A stretch of 64,000 nt of DNA, taken from contig CBDDGS010000019.1 of the NCBI GenBank assembly GCA_965227935.1, forward strand, positions 2,108,001 to 2,172,000, read 5' to 3'. The translations under genes and the position numbers were made by a program. The notes under the pieces were generated by a model. That model did no database searches. It was not told the origin of the DNA and saw only the letters and a program-made list of their open reading frames with translations. Shown piece by piece: positions 19,160 through 28,447 of the stretch (position 1 is the first letter of the stretch; each line of letters opens with the position of its first letter). This DNA comes from JAWPMT01 sp965227935. GTDB taxonomy: Bacteria; Bacteroidota; Bacteroidia; Cytophagales; Cyclobacteriaceae.

Positions 19160-20230
19160 ATGAAAATCGCCGAAGTACGAGTCTACGAAAAGGACCTGGG
19201 TACCAGCCGCCCCTATACCATCGCCTACAAGACGGTCTCAGAGGTAAAGAATGTCTTTGTCGAAATAGTGCTGGAGAATGGCACGGTCGGCATTGGGGCC
19301 TGCAATCCCAGTGAAAAAGTAGTCGGCGAAAATGTCGATCAGGCCTACGAGCATTTGCAAGGCACTGATTTCAGCTTCCTCATAGGCCGGCGGATTGCCG
19401 CTTTCGAAGCGCTATTGAGGGAGACCAGAAGCCAGCTCGAGCAATGGCCGGGGTCACATGCCGCAGTGGATGTGGCATTGCATGACGCCTATACGAGGTA
19501 CCTGGACATTCCGATGGCTGAGTACTTCGGCGTAGCACACCAGAGTATGCCCACCTCCATTACCATTGGCATCAAAAACGTGGAGGAAACGCTGGAAGAA
19601 GCGGACGAATACTGGGCCAGTGGCTTTCGCTGCATCAAAGTGAAGACGGGCCTCAGCCCGGAGGAGGACGCCGAGCGCATCCTTAAGATCAATGAAAAAT
19701 ACCCGGATAGCATACTGCGCGTGGACGCCAACCAGGGCTACAGCCCCGCCGACCTGGAAGCATTTGTGAAGATGTCCCAAGGGGTGCAGCTGGACCTCAT
19801 CGAGCAACCCTTTCCCGTCGATCGGTTCACGTCAGACAGCGCGAACCTACCCGAAGACGTGGCGCAATTCCTCGTGGCCGACGAGTCACTGCGAAACCCT
19901 GTGGACGCCCTCCATCTTGTGAAGACTACTCCTAAGTGTGGAATCTTCAACATCAAGCTGATGAAGTCCGGCGGGCTCTCCAATGCTGCCGAAATAGCCA
20001 CGATTGCTCATCGCGGAAACGTCCGGCTCATGTGGGGCTGCAATGATGAGTCTGCGGTCAGCATTACCGCGGCCATGCACCTCGCCTTTAGCTACCCACA
20101 CACGCAGTACATCGATCTGGATGGCAGCCTCGACCTCGTGCAAGATGTCGTGACCCCGGGCTTTGACATCACCGATGGCGTCATGCGACCAATAGGTGGA
20201 GCCGGATTGGGCGTCGAGATTTTGAAGTAG
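19160..20230 (+). CDS. dgcA: Enolase-superfamily racemase: DgcA or L-Ala-D/L-Glu epimerase
   Basis: 356 residues. All catalytic landmarks of the muconate-lactonising/dipeptide-epimerase subgroup are present: K160-x-K162 (CIKVKTG), metal ligands D189 (RVDANQG), E215 (LIEQPF) and D241 (ADESL), and the opposite-face Lys K266 (NIKLMKSGG). A D319-L-D321 motif follows, which in L-Ala-D/L-Glu epimerases holds the substrate ammonium group. Thus sequence alone leans to dipeptide epimerase, while linkage to DUF1611 leans to N-acetyl-D-glutamate racemase. Either way it processes D-Glu derived from peptidoglycan. Cytoplasmic and co-transcribed with dgcN. Confidence 0.75.
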   Translation: MKIAEVRVYEKDLGTSRPYTIAYKTVSEVKNVFVEIVLENGTVGIGACNPSEKVVGENVDQAYEHLQGTDFSFLIGRRIAAFEALLRETRSQLEQWPGSHAAVDVALHDAYTRYLDIPMAEYFGVAHQSMPTSITIGIKNVEETLEEADEYWASGFRCIKVKTGLSPEEDAERILKINEKYPDSILRVDANQGYSPADLEAFVKMSQGVQLDLIEQPFPVDRFTSDSANLPEDVAQFLVADESLRNPVDALHLVKTTPKCGIFNIKLMKSGGLSNAAEIATIAHRGNVRLMWGCNDESAVSITAAMHLAFSYPHTQYIDLDGSLDLVQDVVTPGFDITDGVMRPIGGAGLGVEILK

Positions 20231-20318
20231 CAAGAACCTCTACATTGGCTAGTGGGAGACTGTTAAGGCAAGGAGCAAGGATCGAATACCGCAAATAGCA
20301 AAGGACCCCCTGCGAGGC

Positions 20319-21596
20319 TTACTCCTCTAGTGTAAAATTCCCCGAACCGTCATTAATCATGAAATAGGGTGGCTGCACAGCGCCGCCAGGAACAGGAAGA
20401 TTAGAAGCATAGATGTCAATGTCCCCGTCCCCGTCGATGTCCCCAATGGCTGCATCATGGGTAAAATCTGATACCTGCGGTAGCCGGCTGGAGCCATCAA
20501 TCAAGGTGCCATCCGGCTGCTGAAGCAACAGGGTATTCTGAGCTCCTGGGTACGGAAAATTATCAAACCCATGGTCAGCGACGAATAAATCATCAGTGCC
20601 ATTGCCATCGAAATCCGCCACATACAGGTTCCTGGCATGAAAGGTCCGGGGATCAGCGCTCAACACCTCGCTTGTGACATCAAGAAAACCGTTATCATCG
20701 TGGAACCGGAAGGCCTTGATGGATTGACCAACTTGGTCGAGAAAAACAAACTGTACCCCCACAATGAGGGGATTTCCACCGGAGGTATTTCGAAGTATCG
20801 CACCGAACATCCCCTCGTAGCGCTCCGAACTATTGATACCCTCGTGGGTATAGTTGCCGTTCCCGTCCCCGGTGAAGATGTTCCTCAAGGCAATAATGTC
20901 TGTATGACCATCATTGTCAGCATCTCCGCCAATTAAATTGGCTGGCTCAAACTCAAATTCAAACCCCAATTCTGGGAACACGGTCCGCCCAAAGTTACCA
21001 GAGCCATCATTCAAATAAATCGCGTTGGGCGTCCCACCCTGAACAACCATGAAATCAGTATCACCATCTTCGTCCAAATCAGCCAGTGATAGGCCGCCTA
21101 TAATCAGATGATCAGTACCATCAGAAGGAGCCTCGTAATTGACATGAGAAGAACCATCGGTAAAAACTCCGGTGCCGTCGTTGAAATAAAGCATGACCGT
21201 GGCATCCTCTGAAGGCAAGGGGCCATGCACGGCAGCCAGCACATCGTTGTCGCCATCATTATCAAAGTCACCAGCCCTGAGCGAGACGGTGCCATAGTCA
21301 GGTGTACCGTAGCGATCTGGCATGTTCGCTTCGGGAGCTATTTCGAAATTGCCGTTCCCATCATTGAATAGGAGTACGTCCTTCCCTATTCCCTCTCGAT
21401 CAAGACCTCCAAGCATCAGGTCGACTCCGGGATTACCGTCAAATTCGGCCAGTACAGCAGACATAAAACGGTCTCCATGTATATCACGGACTTCAGCAGG
21501 TAGTCTCGTGAGGCCAACATCATTATCGTCGTCTTCACCGCATGATACAACAGCCAGGAACGGCAGAAAAAGGAGACAGGTCAGTAGTTTCTTCAT
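20319..21596 (-). CDS. FG-GAP/VCBS-repeat lipoprotein
   Basis: 425 residues from the ATG at 21596, where the lipoprotein signal MKKLLTCLLFLPFLAVVSC begins; the frame is open further upstream to 21728 but without a sensible N-terminus. The mature protein is a run of FG-GAP/VCBS blades with calcium-loop motifs: FDNDGDNDVLA, LDEDGDTDFMV, DADNDGHTDIIA, FDGNGTDDLFV and IDGDGDIDIYA. This predicts a seven-bladed, integrin-alpha-like propeller at the cell surface, with Ca2+ binding. The role (adhesion, polymer binding) is not readable. The gene sits tail-to-tail with dgcA. Confidence 0.88.
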   Translation of the reverse strand: MKKLLTCLLFLPFLAVVSCGEDDDNDVGLTRLPAEVRDIHGDRFMSAVLAEFDGNPGVDLMLGGLDREGIGKDVLLFNDGNGNFEIAPEANMPDRYGTPDYGTVSLRAGDFDNDGDNDVLAAVHGPLPSEDATVMLYFNDGTGVFTDGSSHVNYEAPSDGTDHLIIGGLSLADLDEDGDTDFMVVQGGTPNAIYLNDGSGNFGRTVFPELGFEFEFEPANLIGGDADNDGHTDIIALRNIFTGDGNGNYTHEGINSSERYEGMFGAILRNTSGGNPLIVGVQFVFLDQVGQSIKAFRFHDDNGFLDVTSEVLSADPRTFHARNLYVADFDGNGTDDLFVADHGFDNFPYPGAQNTLLLQQPDGTLIDGSSRLPQVSDFTHDAAIGDIDGDGDIDIYASNLPVPGGAVQPPYFMINDGSGNFTLEE

Positions 21597-21982
21597 AGTT
21601 GTAATGGTTTGTTTACAGTTGTAATTCAATAAGTTACGGCGGGACCGCACGATTGAACTTACGAATAATCCAAGTCTTCCGCAACTGCCAGAGATGAAGA
21701 TTTTCAAGGCATATACCGGTCCAATCAAGCAAATAGGAAGCCTTCAGATCAAAAAAAGTTGTTACTAGAGGAAATCTAACTGTTCATGCACGTGTCTAAC
21801 GACTACCTCTGAACATCCAGACTTTCGTCAGCTCCCTCCAAAACAGTTTATACCCTGGGCAATTCAGAACTCCAGAGCCACTTTCTACAAGGTGCCAAAC
21901 ACGAACCGTTCTCTACTCACTAACCTGCCAACGCAAGGAGCTGGATTGGGCGCAAAGATCTGAAGCACGGATACGCTCGAAA
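21597..21982. other. Intergenic stretch upstream of the FG-GAP gene
   Basis: 386 bases between two minus-strand genes. Nothing here looks coding. It includes the promoter side of the FG-GAP gene, where a GTTGTAAT-type sequence occurs twice just upstream of the start, and near its far end a short relic resembling the 3' end of dgcA (annotated separately). Confidence 0.5.
21937..21965 (+). pseudogene. Relic resembling the dgcA 3' end
   Basis: The run beginning GGAGCTGGATTGGGCG at 21937 matches the last codons of dgcA (20198-20227, GGAGCCGGATTGGGCG) at 15 of 16 positions, and then weakly on to TGAAG. In the dgcA frame it still reads GAGLGAKI followed by a stop, against GAGLGVEILK in dgcA. It lies beyond the FG-GAP gene in the same orientation as dgcA, as if that gene had been placed between two copies of the tail. 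Either a decayed second epimerase gene or a duplicated insertion point. Confidence 0.45.
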
Positions 21983-23437
21983 TTACTCTGGTCCCGCCCT
22001 CGTCCCCCTTGGGTCTGCACTTTGATAACTTTCAAAAGGATAGGTATCCGGCGTCACAAGGACACCCGTACTCAGCTTCAGTGGGACCTCCCCCACTCCC
22101 GCAAAAGTCAGCTCGACAAAAGCCGCGGTGTATCCCTCAGCGGGTGAATCAATCCTGACCTCGTACGTACCATCTTCTGAAACAGCAATGCTCGTCGCCT
22201 CATAGCTTCTGCCGATCTCGTCCACCTGGAAGTTTCGGGACTCCGGATTGGTGGCTTGCCAAAGAGTGACCTCAATCGGCTGAAATGCCTCCATCGTCTG
22301 GATGCTGATCATGCCTTCTGCTGCCTCCCACGAAAAGTCCGGCCGATCCTCGCCTTCTACGATCATCTGATAGAAAGAAAATAGCGATTCAACAGCGTCC
22401 GTCTCTTTCATGGAGTGCTCGGAGTTGGGCACATAGCGCAGGTGCTTTTCTCCGGTCAGTCCCTCCCAGTAAAACTGCCAGGAATCAGGCAGGAAGAACT
22501 GATCTCCCGTGGCATTGAGGATCAACTTGGGCATGGTCAGCTTGTCCCGGAAGCTATACGGTTCAGTCAATTCCGTGAGCCGCTTGTACTCCTCGGAATC
22601 TTGCCACTCCATGATGCCTTCAGATTGGTAATTGCCGACGGCGTCGGCCCATCGGCCATAGGCACGCCAGTGGTGATCGAAGGAGGGAATGACATTGAGC
22701 ATATCGATGACTACTGGTGCGATCGCTACCACCCGATCATCGACAATCCCTGTCGTCCAGGTCGTCCAGCCTCTCTTGGAAGCCCCTGCAACCACAAACT
22801 CTTCGATCCTGGTAGGTGTACGCTCGCCCGTGACAGCGCTGATAACATCCATCGCCCGTACGGCCGCCTTCGTCATGGGGAAACGGGCCAGCCATTCCGC
22901 ATCTTCGACTTTCGCTCCGCCCTCCAAAAACTGCCGCCAGCCGAAGGAGATCAGCTCGTCCTCCTTTCGCGGGCCAAAATCATCATTTTTGAAGGCCGTA
23001 GGCTGATTCGGAATATTATGGAGGTTCACCACAACACTTTGCGTACCGAGGGCGATCTGCAAATGCATATCATCAGCCTTGTCGGGCTGCTTGGTCTTGT
23101 GACTACCTCCACCGATCCATAGGAGCGCCTTGTTGCTTTTGGCTTCATCCGGCACCACGACAGTCAGCCAGTGCCACCACACCGGATTCTCTACCTCCTC
23201 GGTCGTCAACCACCTTTGTGATACCATTCGGATCACATAGAGGGTGTAGCCTTCTTCCTTGATTTCATCCACCACCTGGTACTCGAATGCGCTGTCATGT
23301 GCATGCACATAGGCTTCCAATGGGCTCATTGCCTCAGTGGCTGTCGGCTGCTCAGTTTGAGTAGCTTGTTGACACCCGATAGAGAGGATCAGCAAGACAA
23401 CTATATAGATCGTTGATCGTGATGAATTCATTTTCAT
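21983..23437 (-). CDS. PhoPQ-activated pathogenicity-related (PqaA-type) hydrolase, lipoprotein
   Basis: 484 residues from the ATG at 23437; the lipoprotein signal IYIVVLLILSIGC supports this start over the ATG at 23476. The protein matches the PhoPQ-activated family: an N-terminal region with WWHWLTVVVPDEAK and ALLWIGGGSH, then an alpha/beta-hydrolase core with nucleophile-elbow-like FVVAGASKRGWTTWTTG (Ser in GASKRG), an acid region LILNATGDQFFLPDS and a His in NSEHSM. A C-terminal beta-sandwich follows. The Salmonella and Dictyostelium relatives lack a well-defined substrate. It lies 35 bp downstream of the SASA esterase, likely in one operon. Confidence 0.88.
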   Translation of the reverse strand: MKMNSSRSTIYIVVLLILSIGCQQATQTEQPTATEAMSPLEAYVHAHDSAFEYQVVDEIKEEGYTLYVIRMVSQRWLTTEEVENPVWWHWLTVVVPDEAKSNKALLWIGGGSHKTKQPDKADDMHLQIALGTQSVVVNLHNIPNQPTAFKNDDFGPRKEDELISFGWRQFLEGGAKVEDAEWLARFPMTKAAVRAMDVISAVTGERTPTRIEEFVVAGASKRGWTTWTTGIVDDRVVAIAPVVIDMLNVIPSFDHHWRAYGRWADAVGNYQSEGIMEWQDSEEYKRLTELTEPYSFRDKLTMPKLILNATGDQFFLPDSWQFYWEGLTGEKHLRYVPNSEHSMKETDAVESLFSFYQMIVEGEDRPDFSWEAAEGMISIQTMEAFQPIEVTLWQATNPESRNFQVDEIGRSYEATSIAVSEDGTYEVRIDSPAEGYTAAFVELTFAGVGEVPLKLSTGVLVTPDTYPFESYQSADPRGTRAGPE

Positions 23438-23472
23438 GTGAAAGTAAGTATGAGGTTTAGTGTAGAATGGAC

Positions 23473-24387
23473 TCATTCATTAAGTCGGTAAACAGCCTCG
23501 GCAAACTGCCAACCCAGATCAATATAGCCTGCACTGTTGTAGTGCCAGGGATCTGAGTATTTGTAATACCTCGTGCTTCTTACGATGGCAGCTCTTCGAT
23601 CGGTCTTCGCGTACTTCTCCTGGGCATATTGCACCAGCTCACCGAATTCCCATACTTTGCCGCGTTCATTGTTCCATGAGTCCGAGATCTTTCCTATTAC
23701 GACCGCTAAGTCATCCTTGTGTAGACTAGCGCGAATGAGATCCATCAACCGCTTGAGGTTAGCGTAGTAGCGGTTGGCAATCCCTTCGGTGAAGGCAGCA
23801 TCACTCTCTCCCTGCATCCAAATGATGCCGGTCGGAACCAGTACTTCCTCTCTGCCATCTCCATCAATGTCCTGCGTCTTCAAAGCTTGGTTGACTGTGA
23901 CCAGAAAATGGTCCCACTGATTGATGCCGTTCGTGCCTCTGTAGTCCATTTCCCACGAACCAAACGTACCTGCGGCCAGACTGTCAATGGAAGAACCGCC
24001 TCTCGAGTATTTCACCAAGGCGATCTTTTCACCTGGATACAACTGCTGTAGCCGCTTCGCAAAAGTCAATTCGATCCCGAACCGATTGGATAGCTTGTCA
24101 TCCTTCCCGTCCGATGAAAAACCAACGCCATGTCCGGGACCGAGGGGGCTCCATTTCCCTAATCCGCCATTAGGCGCTTCGTCTGGGACCGGATTACCAT
24201 GAAAGATCCACACATTATCAAAACCGGACTTCAGCGAGTCTGGCAAATCGGCATTGTAACCATAGCCATCCATGTTGGATTGACCGCCGAGATAGAAAAG
24301 TCGAAAAGTATCTTTCTCCGAGGGTTGGCCAGTGGCTATGGACGAGAGAACACTCAAGGCCACAAGTAGTAAAATGTAGTTTTTCAT
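23473..24387 (-). CDS. SGNH/SASA-type carbohydrate esterase
   Basis: 304 residues, signal peptide ending ATGQ. The sialate O-acetylesterase/CE6-like domain begins FRLFYLGGQSNMDGYGY, with the catalytic Ser in GGQSNM. The second conserved block is IIWMQGESDA, and the C-terminal DPWHYNSAGYIDLG holds the catalytic Asp-x-x-His pair (D-P-W-H). It would remove acetyl groups from plant or algal polysaccharide sugars or sialic acid in the periplasm. First gene of a probable two-gene operon with the PqaA-type hydrolase. Confidence 0.9.
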   Translation of the reverse strand: MKNYILLLVALSVLSSIATGQPSEKDTFRLFYLGGQSNMDGYGYNADLPDSLKSGFDNVWIFHGNPVPDEAPNGGLGKWSPLGPGHGVGFSSDGKDDKLSNRFGIELTFAKRLQQLYPGEKIALVKYSRGGSSIDSLAAGTFGSWEMDYRGTNGINQWDHFLVTVNQALKTQDIDGDGREEVLVPTGIIWMQGESDAAFTEGIANRYYANLKRLMDLIRASLHKDDLAVVIGKISDSWNNERGKVWEFGELVQYAQEKYAKTDRRAAIVRSTRYYKYSDPWHYNSAGYIDLGWQFAEAVYRLNE

Positions 24388-25122
24388 AATTCCGAGGCAA
24401 TAGATCGAAACTGGTCCGACACACCAAAATAGTTCACCGATAGTCAGGCACCAAATGAACCCTCTTACGCTGAACTGAAAATAAGCTAAGACTTAATTCC
24501 ATTTACTTTATCATCCTGAGGATAGACATTCGGTGCCCAAAAGGGTAAAAGGGAAGTGACAGATAAAAAAATATCAATAGGGTAATCCCCGGATTTATTC
24601 CCTAGCCGTCAACTTAGTGGAAATTGAACCACAAAAGGGTAAGCACGGCCTCGGTGGCAGGTAATAAGTCCCTCCCTGTTAGGGAGGTTAGGAGGGTGAG
24701 GAAACCAATTAGCGCACAAATCACCCCCTTTTCCCCCTCGAGGGGGAGATTTAATGGTCCAAAAAAACACCACTTCCGTGCTAGGAGGTACGGCATCTCC
24801 TTAACTTGACGGCTATGGGATTTTTTCCGGGGTCTCCTCTGATAAAAGATGTAGTCTTTCAAAATAAGGAGATCCCGGAATGAATGTGGTCGGCCAGACC
24901 CGGGAATGGTGATATTTTTCATCTGTAATCGGTAAGCCCTCGATGGAGGCAAAGGAATGATGTTTGCACGTCGAGAACCCTGCCTACCGTACCGTCAGGC
25001 AGCTTAGTGTAACTTCAATTTCATGCCTTGAGGAATCCTTAAACTTAATCGCCTTTTCCCCCAACTCAAGGGCTCCATTCAAGAATAGAGATCGGCTGCG
25101 GCGGAACGTCCTCCAACATCCA
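24388..25122. other. Long non-coding stretch, mostly repeat
   Basis: 735 bases without a credible gene. It contains the inverted-repeat-ended element at 24557-24927, inner palindromic runs (TCCCTCCCTGTTAGGGAGG and CCCCCTCGAGGGGG near 24670-24750) and, near 25000, a short CCTGCCTACCGTACCGTCAGGCAG-like hairpin that may end transcription of the phosphatase gene. A 112-codon minus-strand reading frame over the element is an accident of the repeat. Confidence 0.6.
24557..24927. repeat. MITE-like element E1 with terminal inverted repeats
   Basis: Left end TGACAGATAAAAAAATATC (24557-24575) is matched in inverse by GATATTTTTCATCTGTA (24911-24927). The inner sequence near the right end, CCCGGAATGAATGTGG followed by a CGGCCAGACCCGGG-type half, recurs in element E3 at 48.9 kb. 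No reading frame for a transposase, so it would be non-autonomous if mobile. Confidence 0.6.
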
Positions 25123-25815
25123 TCAGCGATTCTTTAGGTCTTCACAAACCGAATCGACCCATTGCAGTCGATCTTCACCAACACCCTCATGGGTCGTGGT
25201 GCGCAGCTCTTGCAGCATCGATCTGGCACTCTGCGGATCCATACCTATGAACCGAAGGAAAGCATAGCTGATCATTCCGGTCCTGTGTATACCGGCGGAG
25301 CAATGGATGTAGATCTGTCCGCCTTCCTCCAGCAGCTTTGACATTTCGCCAAACAGCCTGGCCAGCTCTTGCCATCGATCTTCAGCAGGTGGCTTTGCCG
25401 AGTCCATGGCAAACCACAACCACTCCATGCCATTTTTCTGTGCAATCGATCGTATCGGGAGTGCGCCCTCTTTCTCTGACAGGAGCGTCAGAATATGCGT
25501 CGCGTTCTGAAGCTTTAGGTCGCCACCCAACTTTGCGCTGGGCCTATGCCCAATGGACAGAGTCCCATTCATCACCGGGATCCAATGGACCTTCTCGAGG
25601 GTGCCTATGGCTTTTTGCATGCCTTTGATCTTACCCACGAGGATGCCAAGCCGCTGCTTCAAGGCTGGGTCCTGCTGCATCAGCAACAGCAATTGATTGA
25701 TCAGTTCATTGGACACCGAAACCGGATCAACCCCATTTGAAGCCAATGGCTCCTTCAGCCAGTCTTCGGTCATCATCACGATATTGTCAGGGTCTTTTGT
25801 CATTGTTGGGTGCAC
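25123..25815 (-). CDS. Dual-specificity/tyrosine-type protein phosphatase
   Basis: 230 residues from the ATG at 25815; a second Met four codons in is equally possible. The C-terminal half is a cysteine-phosphatase domain with the P-loop HCSAGIHRTG near residue 180 (catalytic Cys and Arg) and an upstream general-acid-type segment around WLWFAMDSAKPPAED. The N-terminal 80 residues are helical and not recognised. No signal peptide, so cytoplasmic. It would hydrolyse phospho-Tyr/Ser/Thr or a small phosphoester. It ends about 735 bp from the next minus-strand gene and starts divergent from the TIM-barrel gene. Confidence 0.87.
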   Translation of the reverse strand: MHPTMTKDPDNIVMMTEDWLKEPLASNGVDPVSVSNELINQLLLLMQQDPALKQRLGILVGKIKGMQKAIGTLEKVHWIPVMNGTLSIGHRPSAKLGGDLKLQNATHILTLLSEKEGALPIRSIAQKNGMEWLWFAMDSAKPPAEDRWQELARLFGEMSKLLEEGGQIYIHCSAGIHRTGMISYAFLRFIGMDPQSARSMLQELRTTTHEGVGEDRLQWVDSVCEDLKNR

Positions 25816-25986
25816 GTATCTCCTTCCACATCTCCAAAATAGTGCAGCTTCAGAGAATTCGGAACCACGACTCCGAAAACTGCCGAATATGGGCTACTGG
25901 CGCCCTTTACATCAGTCTTCCAAAGCAAGTCCCGTTTTCTTCCTAAATTCTCCTCATTCGCTGATCAATCCTTAAAGAAGCTACTT

Positions 25987-26949
25987 ATGGACAGACGTCA
26001 CTTCCTACACGGTGCCACCGCTCTTGGCCTTGGTACTGGTCTAATGAGATGCACTCCGGCCCAAGAATCCGCCGCCAAAGAATCCCAGCCTAACAACCAA
26101 CCCATCAAGCACAATCCGATTGGGGTCTCGACCTACTCGTTTTGGCAATTCAATGGACCGAAGGAAGATGTTCCGATCGAACAATGCATCGAGAAGGCAG
26201 CCAGGATGGGATTCGACGGCATTGAGTTGCTGCTCGTTCAAATGACCTCTGAGGAACCGGCGTACCTGCAAAGCCTGAAAAGGAAGGCCTTCCATGCCGG
26301 CCTGGACTTGATGGGGTTTTCTACCCACCAGGGATTTCTCCGACCCGACAAAGCCTACAGGGATGAAAACATTGCCAAGACCATCCACCAGCTTGAACTC
26401 GCCTATCAATTGGGCATTCCCACCATGCGCCTCAATACGGGGCGCTGGGGCACCTCTGAGTCCTTCAATGCGCTGATGGCCAACAAAGGGATCGAACCCA
26501 CGATTGAAGGGTACACAGATGAAGACGGCTTTGAGTGGGTGATCGATTCGATAGAGCAGTGTATCCCAACCGCTGAGAAATGTGGCGTCGTCCTGGGGCT
26601 GGAAAACCACTGGGGACTGGGTCTCACAGCAGCAGGTGTAAAGCGAATCGTCGACGCCATCAACAGTCCATGGCTGCAGATGACGCTGGACACTGGCAAT
26701 TTCCTGGAAAATCGGAAAGAGCAGATGACAGCCATGGCACCACAGACCTGCCTCGTGCAAGCCAAAACCTACCACGGCGGCGGCAAATGGTACGAACTGG
26801 ACATTCACTATCCGTGGATCGGCCAGTTGATGCGGGACCACAACTATCGGGGATACATCTCTTTGGAATTTGAGGGCAATGAGTCACCCAATACGGCCGT
26901 GCCCAAAAGCCTGGAGACCCTGAGGTCGGCCTTTTACTATTACCTGTAG
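25987..26949 (+). CDS. Tat-exported sugar phosphate isomerase/epimerase-like TIM-barrel protein
   Basis: 320 residues. The N-terminus has a twin-arginine signal (DRRHFLHGATALGLGTGL) with a possible lipobox Cys at LMRC. The body is a xylose-isomerase-like (AP endonuclease 2) TIM barrel: GVSTYSFWQF, AARMGFDGIELL, LGIPTMRLNTG, VVLGLENHWGL with the metal-site Glu and His, LDTGNF with a metal Asp, and ISLEFEGNESP with a last Glu. Metal ligands therefore look intact. Homologues act as sugar epimerases/isomerases or lyases; this one works outside the cytoplasm. Single gene. Confidence 0.88.
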   Translation: MDRRHFLHGATALGLGTGLMRCTPAQESAAKESQPNNQPIKHNPIGVSTYSFWQFNGPKEDVPIEQCIEKAARMGFDGIELLLVQMTSEEPAYLQSLKRKAFHAGLDLMGFSTHQGFLRPDKAYRDENIAKTIHQLELAYQLGIPTMRLNTGRWGTSESFNALMANKGIEPTIEGYTDEDGFEWVIDSIEQCIPTAEKCGVVLGLENHWGLGLTAAGVKRIVDAINSPWLQMTLDTGNFLENRKEQMTAMAPQTCLVQAKTYHGGGKWYELDIHYPWIGQLMRDHNYRGYISLEFEGNESPNTAVPKSLETLRSAFYYYL

Positions 26950-27001
26950 CCGGAGGAGGCGATAAAAACAGGCGCCTATAGCACCACGCCAAGGCCTGGA
27001 A

Positions 27002-28387
27002 TTACTTAAGACTGTTGTAGTAATTCCATGCCATCGTGGCATACTTCGACTTGCTGGGGTCGTTCCGGACCTTTTCGAAGTATTTCTTCGCCTTGCCTTT
27101 CTCCCCTAAGTCAAAGTGGTACTTGCCACGAAAGTAGGCGCTTGCACTTTTGTGTTGAAAATTGTCAGAGTCTTCCAATTTGCGCCATTGTGGAAGCGAA
27201 AGCTCCTTCCGACCAGAAGCCCAGAGTGCCCATGCATAGTAGTAGGCAACCTTCTCCTTGTCCGCCTCATCTTTCACAAGGCCCGAGCCTTCAATGCGCT
27301 CAAACTCCTTGATGGCATCGTCATAGATCTTGTTGTACGTGAGGAGCTCGGCATAATTGAAAGCGGGCGCCAGTTGGTCCGGTGTCATGCTCTTGTACGC
27401 TTCATGAATCAATATCTTATAGCCATCGTTGAGCTTCATTTCATTGAGCTTCAAATAGGCATTGAAACTGCCGTCAAACGCCCCACTCAACAAGTAAGAC
27501 GCAGCCTCTCTCAAATTTGGATCTTGGCCCATGGTCAAATAAGCATTGATGAACGATTTCCACTCCAGTCCCCTAGCCAAGCTGAGCAGGCCCTCATAAA
27601 AAAGGTATTCGTCGACTTTGGTGATCGTCGCTTGTCGCTTCAGGCACGCCAAGGCTTCATCGTATTCACCCATCACCGAATTGAAAAAGAAGGCATTGCC
27701 AATCGACATCTGGTCCAGATTCTCGTCCAATAGCGCCCTGTCAATATGCTCCTTCGCCAGGTCAATATCGCCGTGGAAGAAATACTCCGCGGCTATGTCA
27801 CTGTACAAGCCCGTCTCCGATGGATACAGGGTCATGACGAATTGGTACACCCTGATGGCTGACTCAAAATCACCTCGCTCTTTCAGGTTCCGGGCATAGT
27901 CACACATGGAGTAGTGTAGCTTGTCTTCCCCGCCGACGTGCTTCTTCAGCGTCGGCAGGTAATCGATGAGTTCATCTGTCATCATCGAAATGGAATAGAT
28001 CTGGCAGATCCCAAAATGAATATCTGTTCGAGACAGATCGTAACTGACAGCGAGCTTCCAGAGATCAGCCACTTTTGTACCAGTCACCTCCGAAACAGTC
28101 ATAGGACCGCGGCTTCCCATGAACCCAATCGAGGTGTTGTAAATGGACTCATCCGTATTGGCTTCCAGTACGATCGTTTGGTCGCAGCACTCCTTGTTCA
28201 GAATGACGTTACCCTTCATCATAATGGCATCGACTTCCTTTGGGTTCTTGCTCAAGTAGTATTCAACCCGTTCTTCAGCCTCGTCCACCTTACCGGCCTG
28301 CAGCAACTGAGCGATTTCCTGGGCGATGGGTCCTTGTCCAAAGGTGAAGAAAGGAAGAAGGACAAAGAAGAGTATTAGTTGTTTCAT
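27002..28387 (-). CDS. Exported tetratricopeptide-repeat protein
   Basis: 461 residues with signal peptide MKQLILFFVLLPFFTFGQ. Helical repeats occupy most of the length: AGKVDEAEERVEYYLSKNP, GDFESAIRVYQFVMTLYP, GDIDLAKEHIDRALLDE, KIYDDAIKEFERIEGSG and GEKGKAKKYFEKVRNDP are clear TPR units. A Cys pair (ILNKECCDQTI) lies in the N-terminal part. TPR proteins in the periplasm usually scaffold envelope assemblies; no partner is evident. It converges on the TIM-barrel gene, 52 bp between stops. Confidence 0.85.
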   Translation of the reverse strand: MKQLILFFVLLPFFTFGQGPIAQEIAQLLQAGKVDEAEERVEYYLSKNPKEVDAIMMKGNVILNKECCDQTIVLEANTDESIYNTSIGFMGSRGPMTVSEVTGTKVADLWKLAVSYDLSRTDIHFGICQIYSISMMTDELIDYLPTLKKHVGGEDKLHYSMCDYARNLKERGDFESAIRVYQFVMTLYPSETGLYSDIAAEYFFHGDIDLAKEHIDRALLDENLDQMSIGNAFFFNSVMGEYDEALACLKRQATITKVDEYLFYEGLLSLARGLEWKSFINAYLTMGQDPNLREAASYLLSGAFDGSFNAYLKLNEMKLNDGYKILIHEAYKSMTPDQLAPAFNYAELLTYNKIYDDAIKEFERIEGSGLVKDEADKEKVAYYYAWALWASGRKELSLPQWRKLEDSDNFQHKSASAYFRGKYHFDLGEKGKAKKYFEKVRNDPSKSKYATMAWNYYNSLK

Positions 28388-28447
28388 GACTTCTCAATTG
28401 GTACTGAAAGCTAGTCGATTATGGCGAATGAAGGGCGATGCCCGGGA

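Noticed and set aside
24614..24952. 112-codon minus-strand open frame
   Set aside because: It runs through an inverted-repeat element and low-complexity palindromes, and its product has no domain-like pattern.
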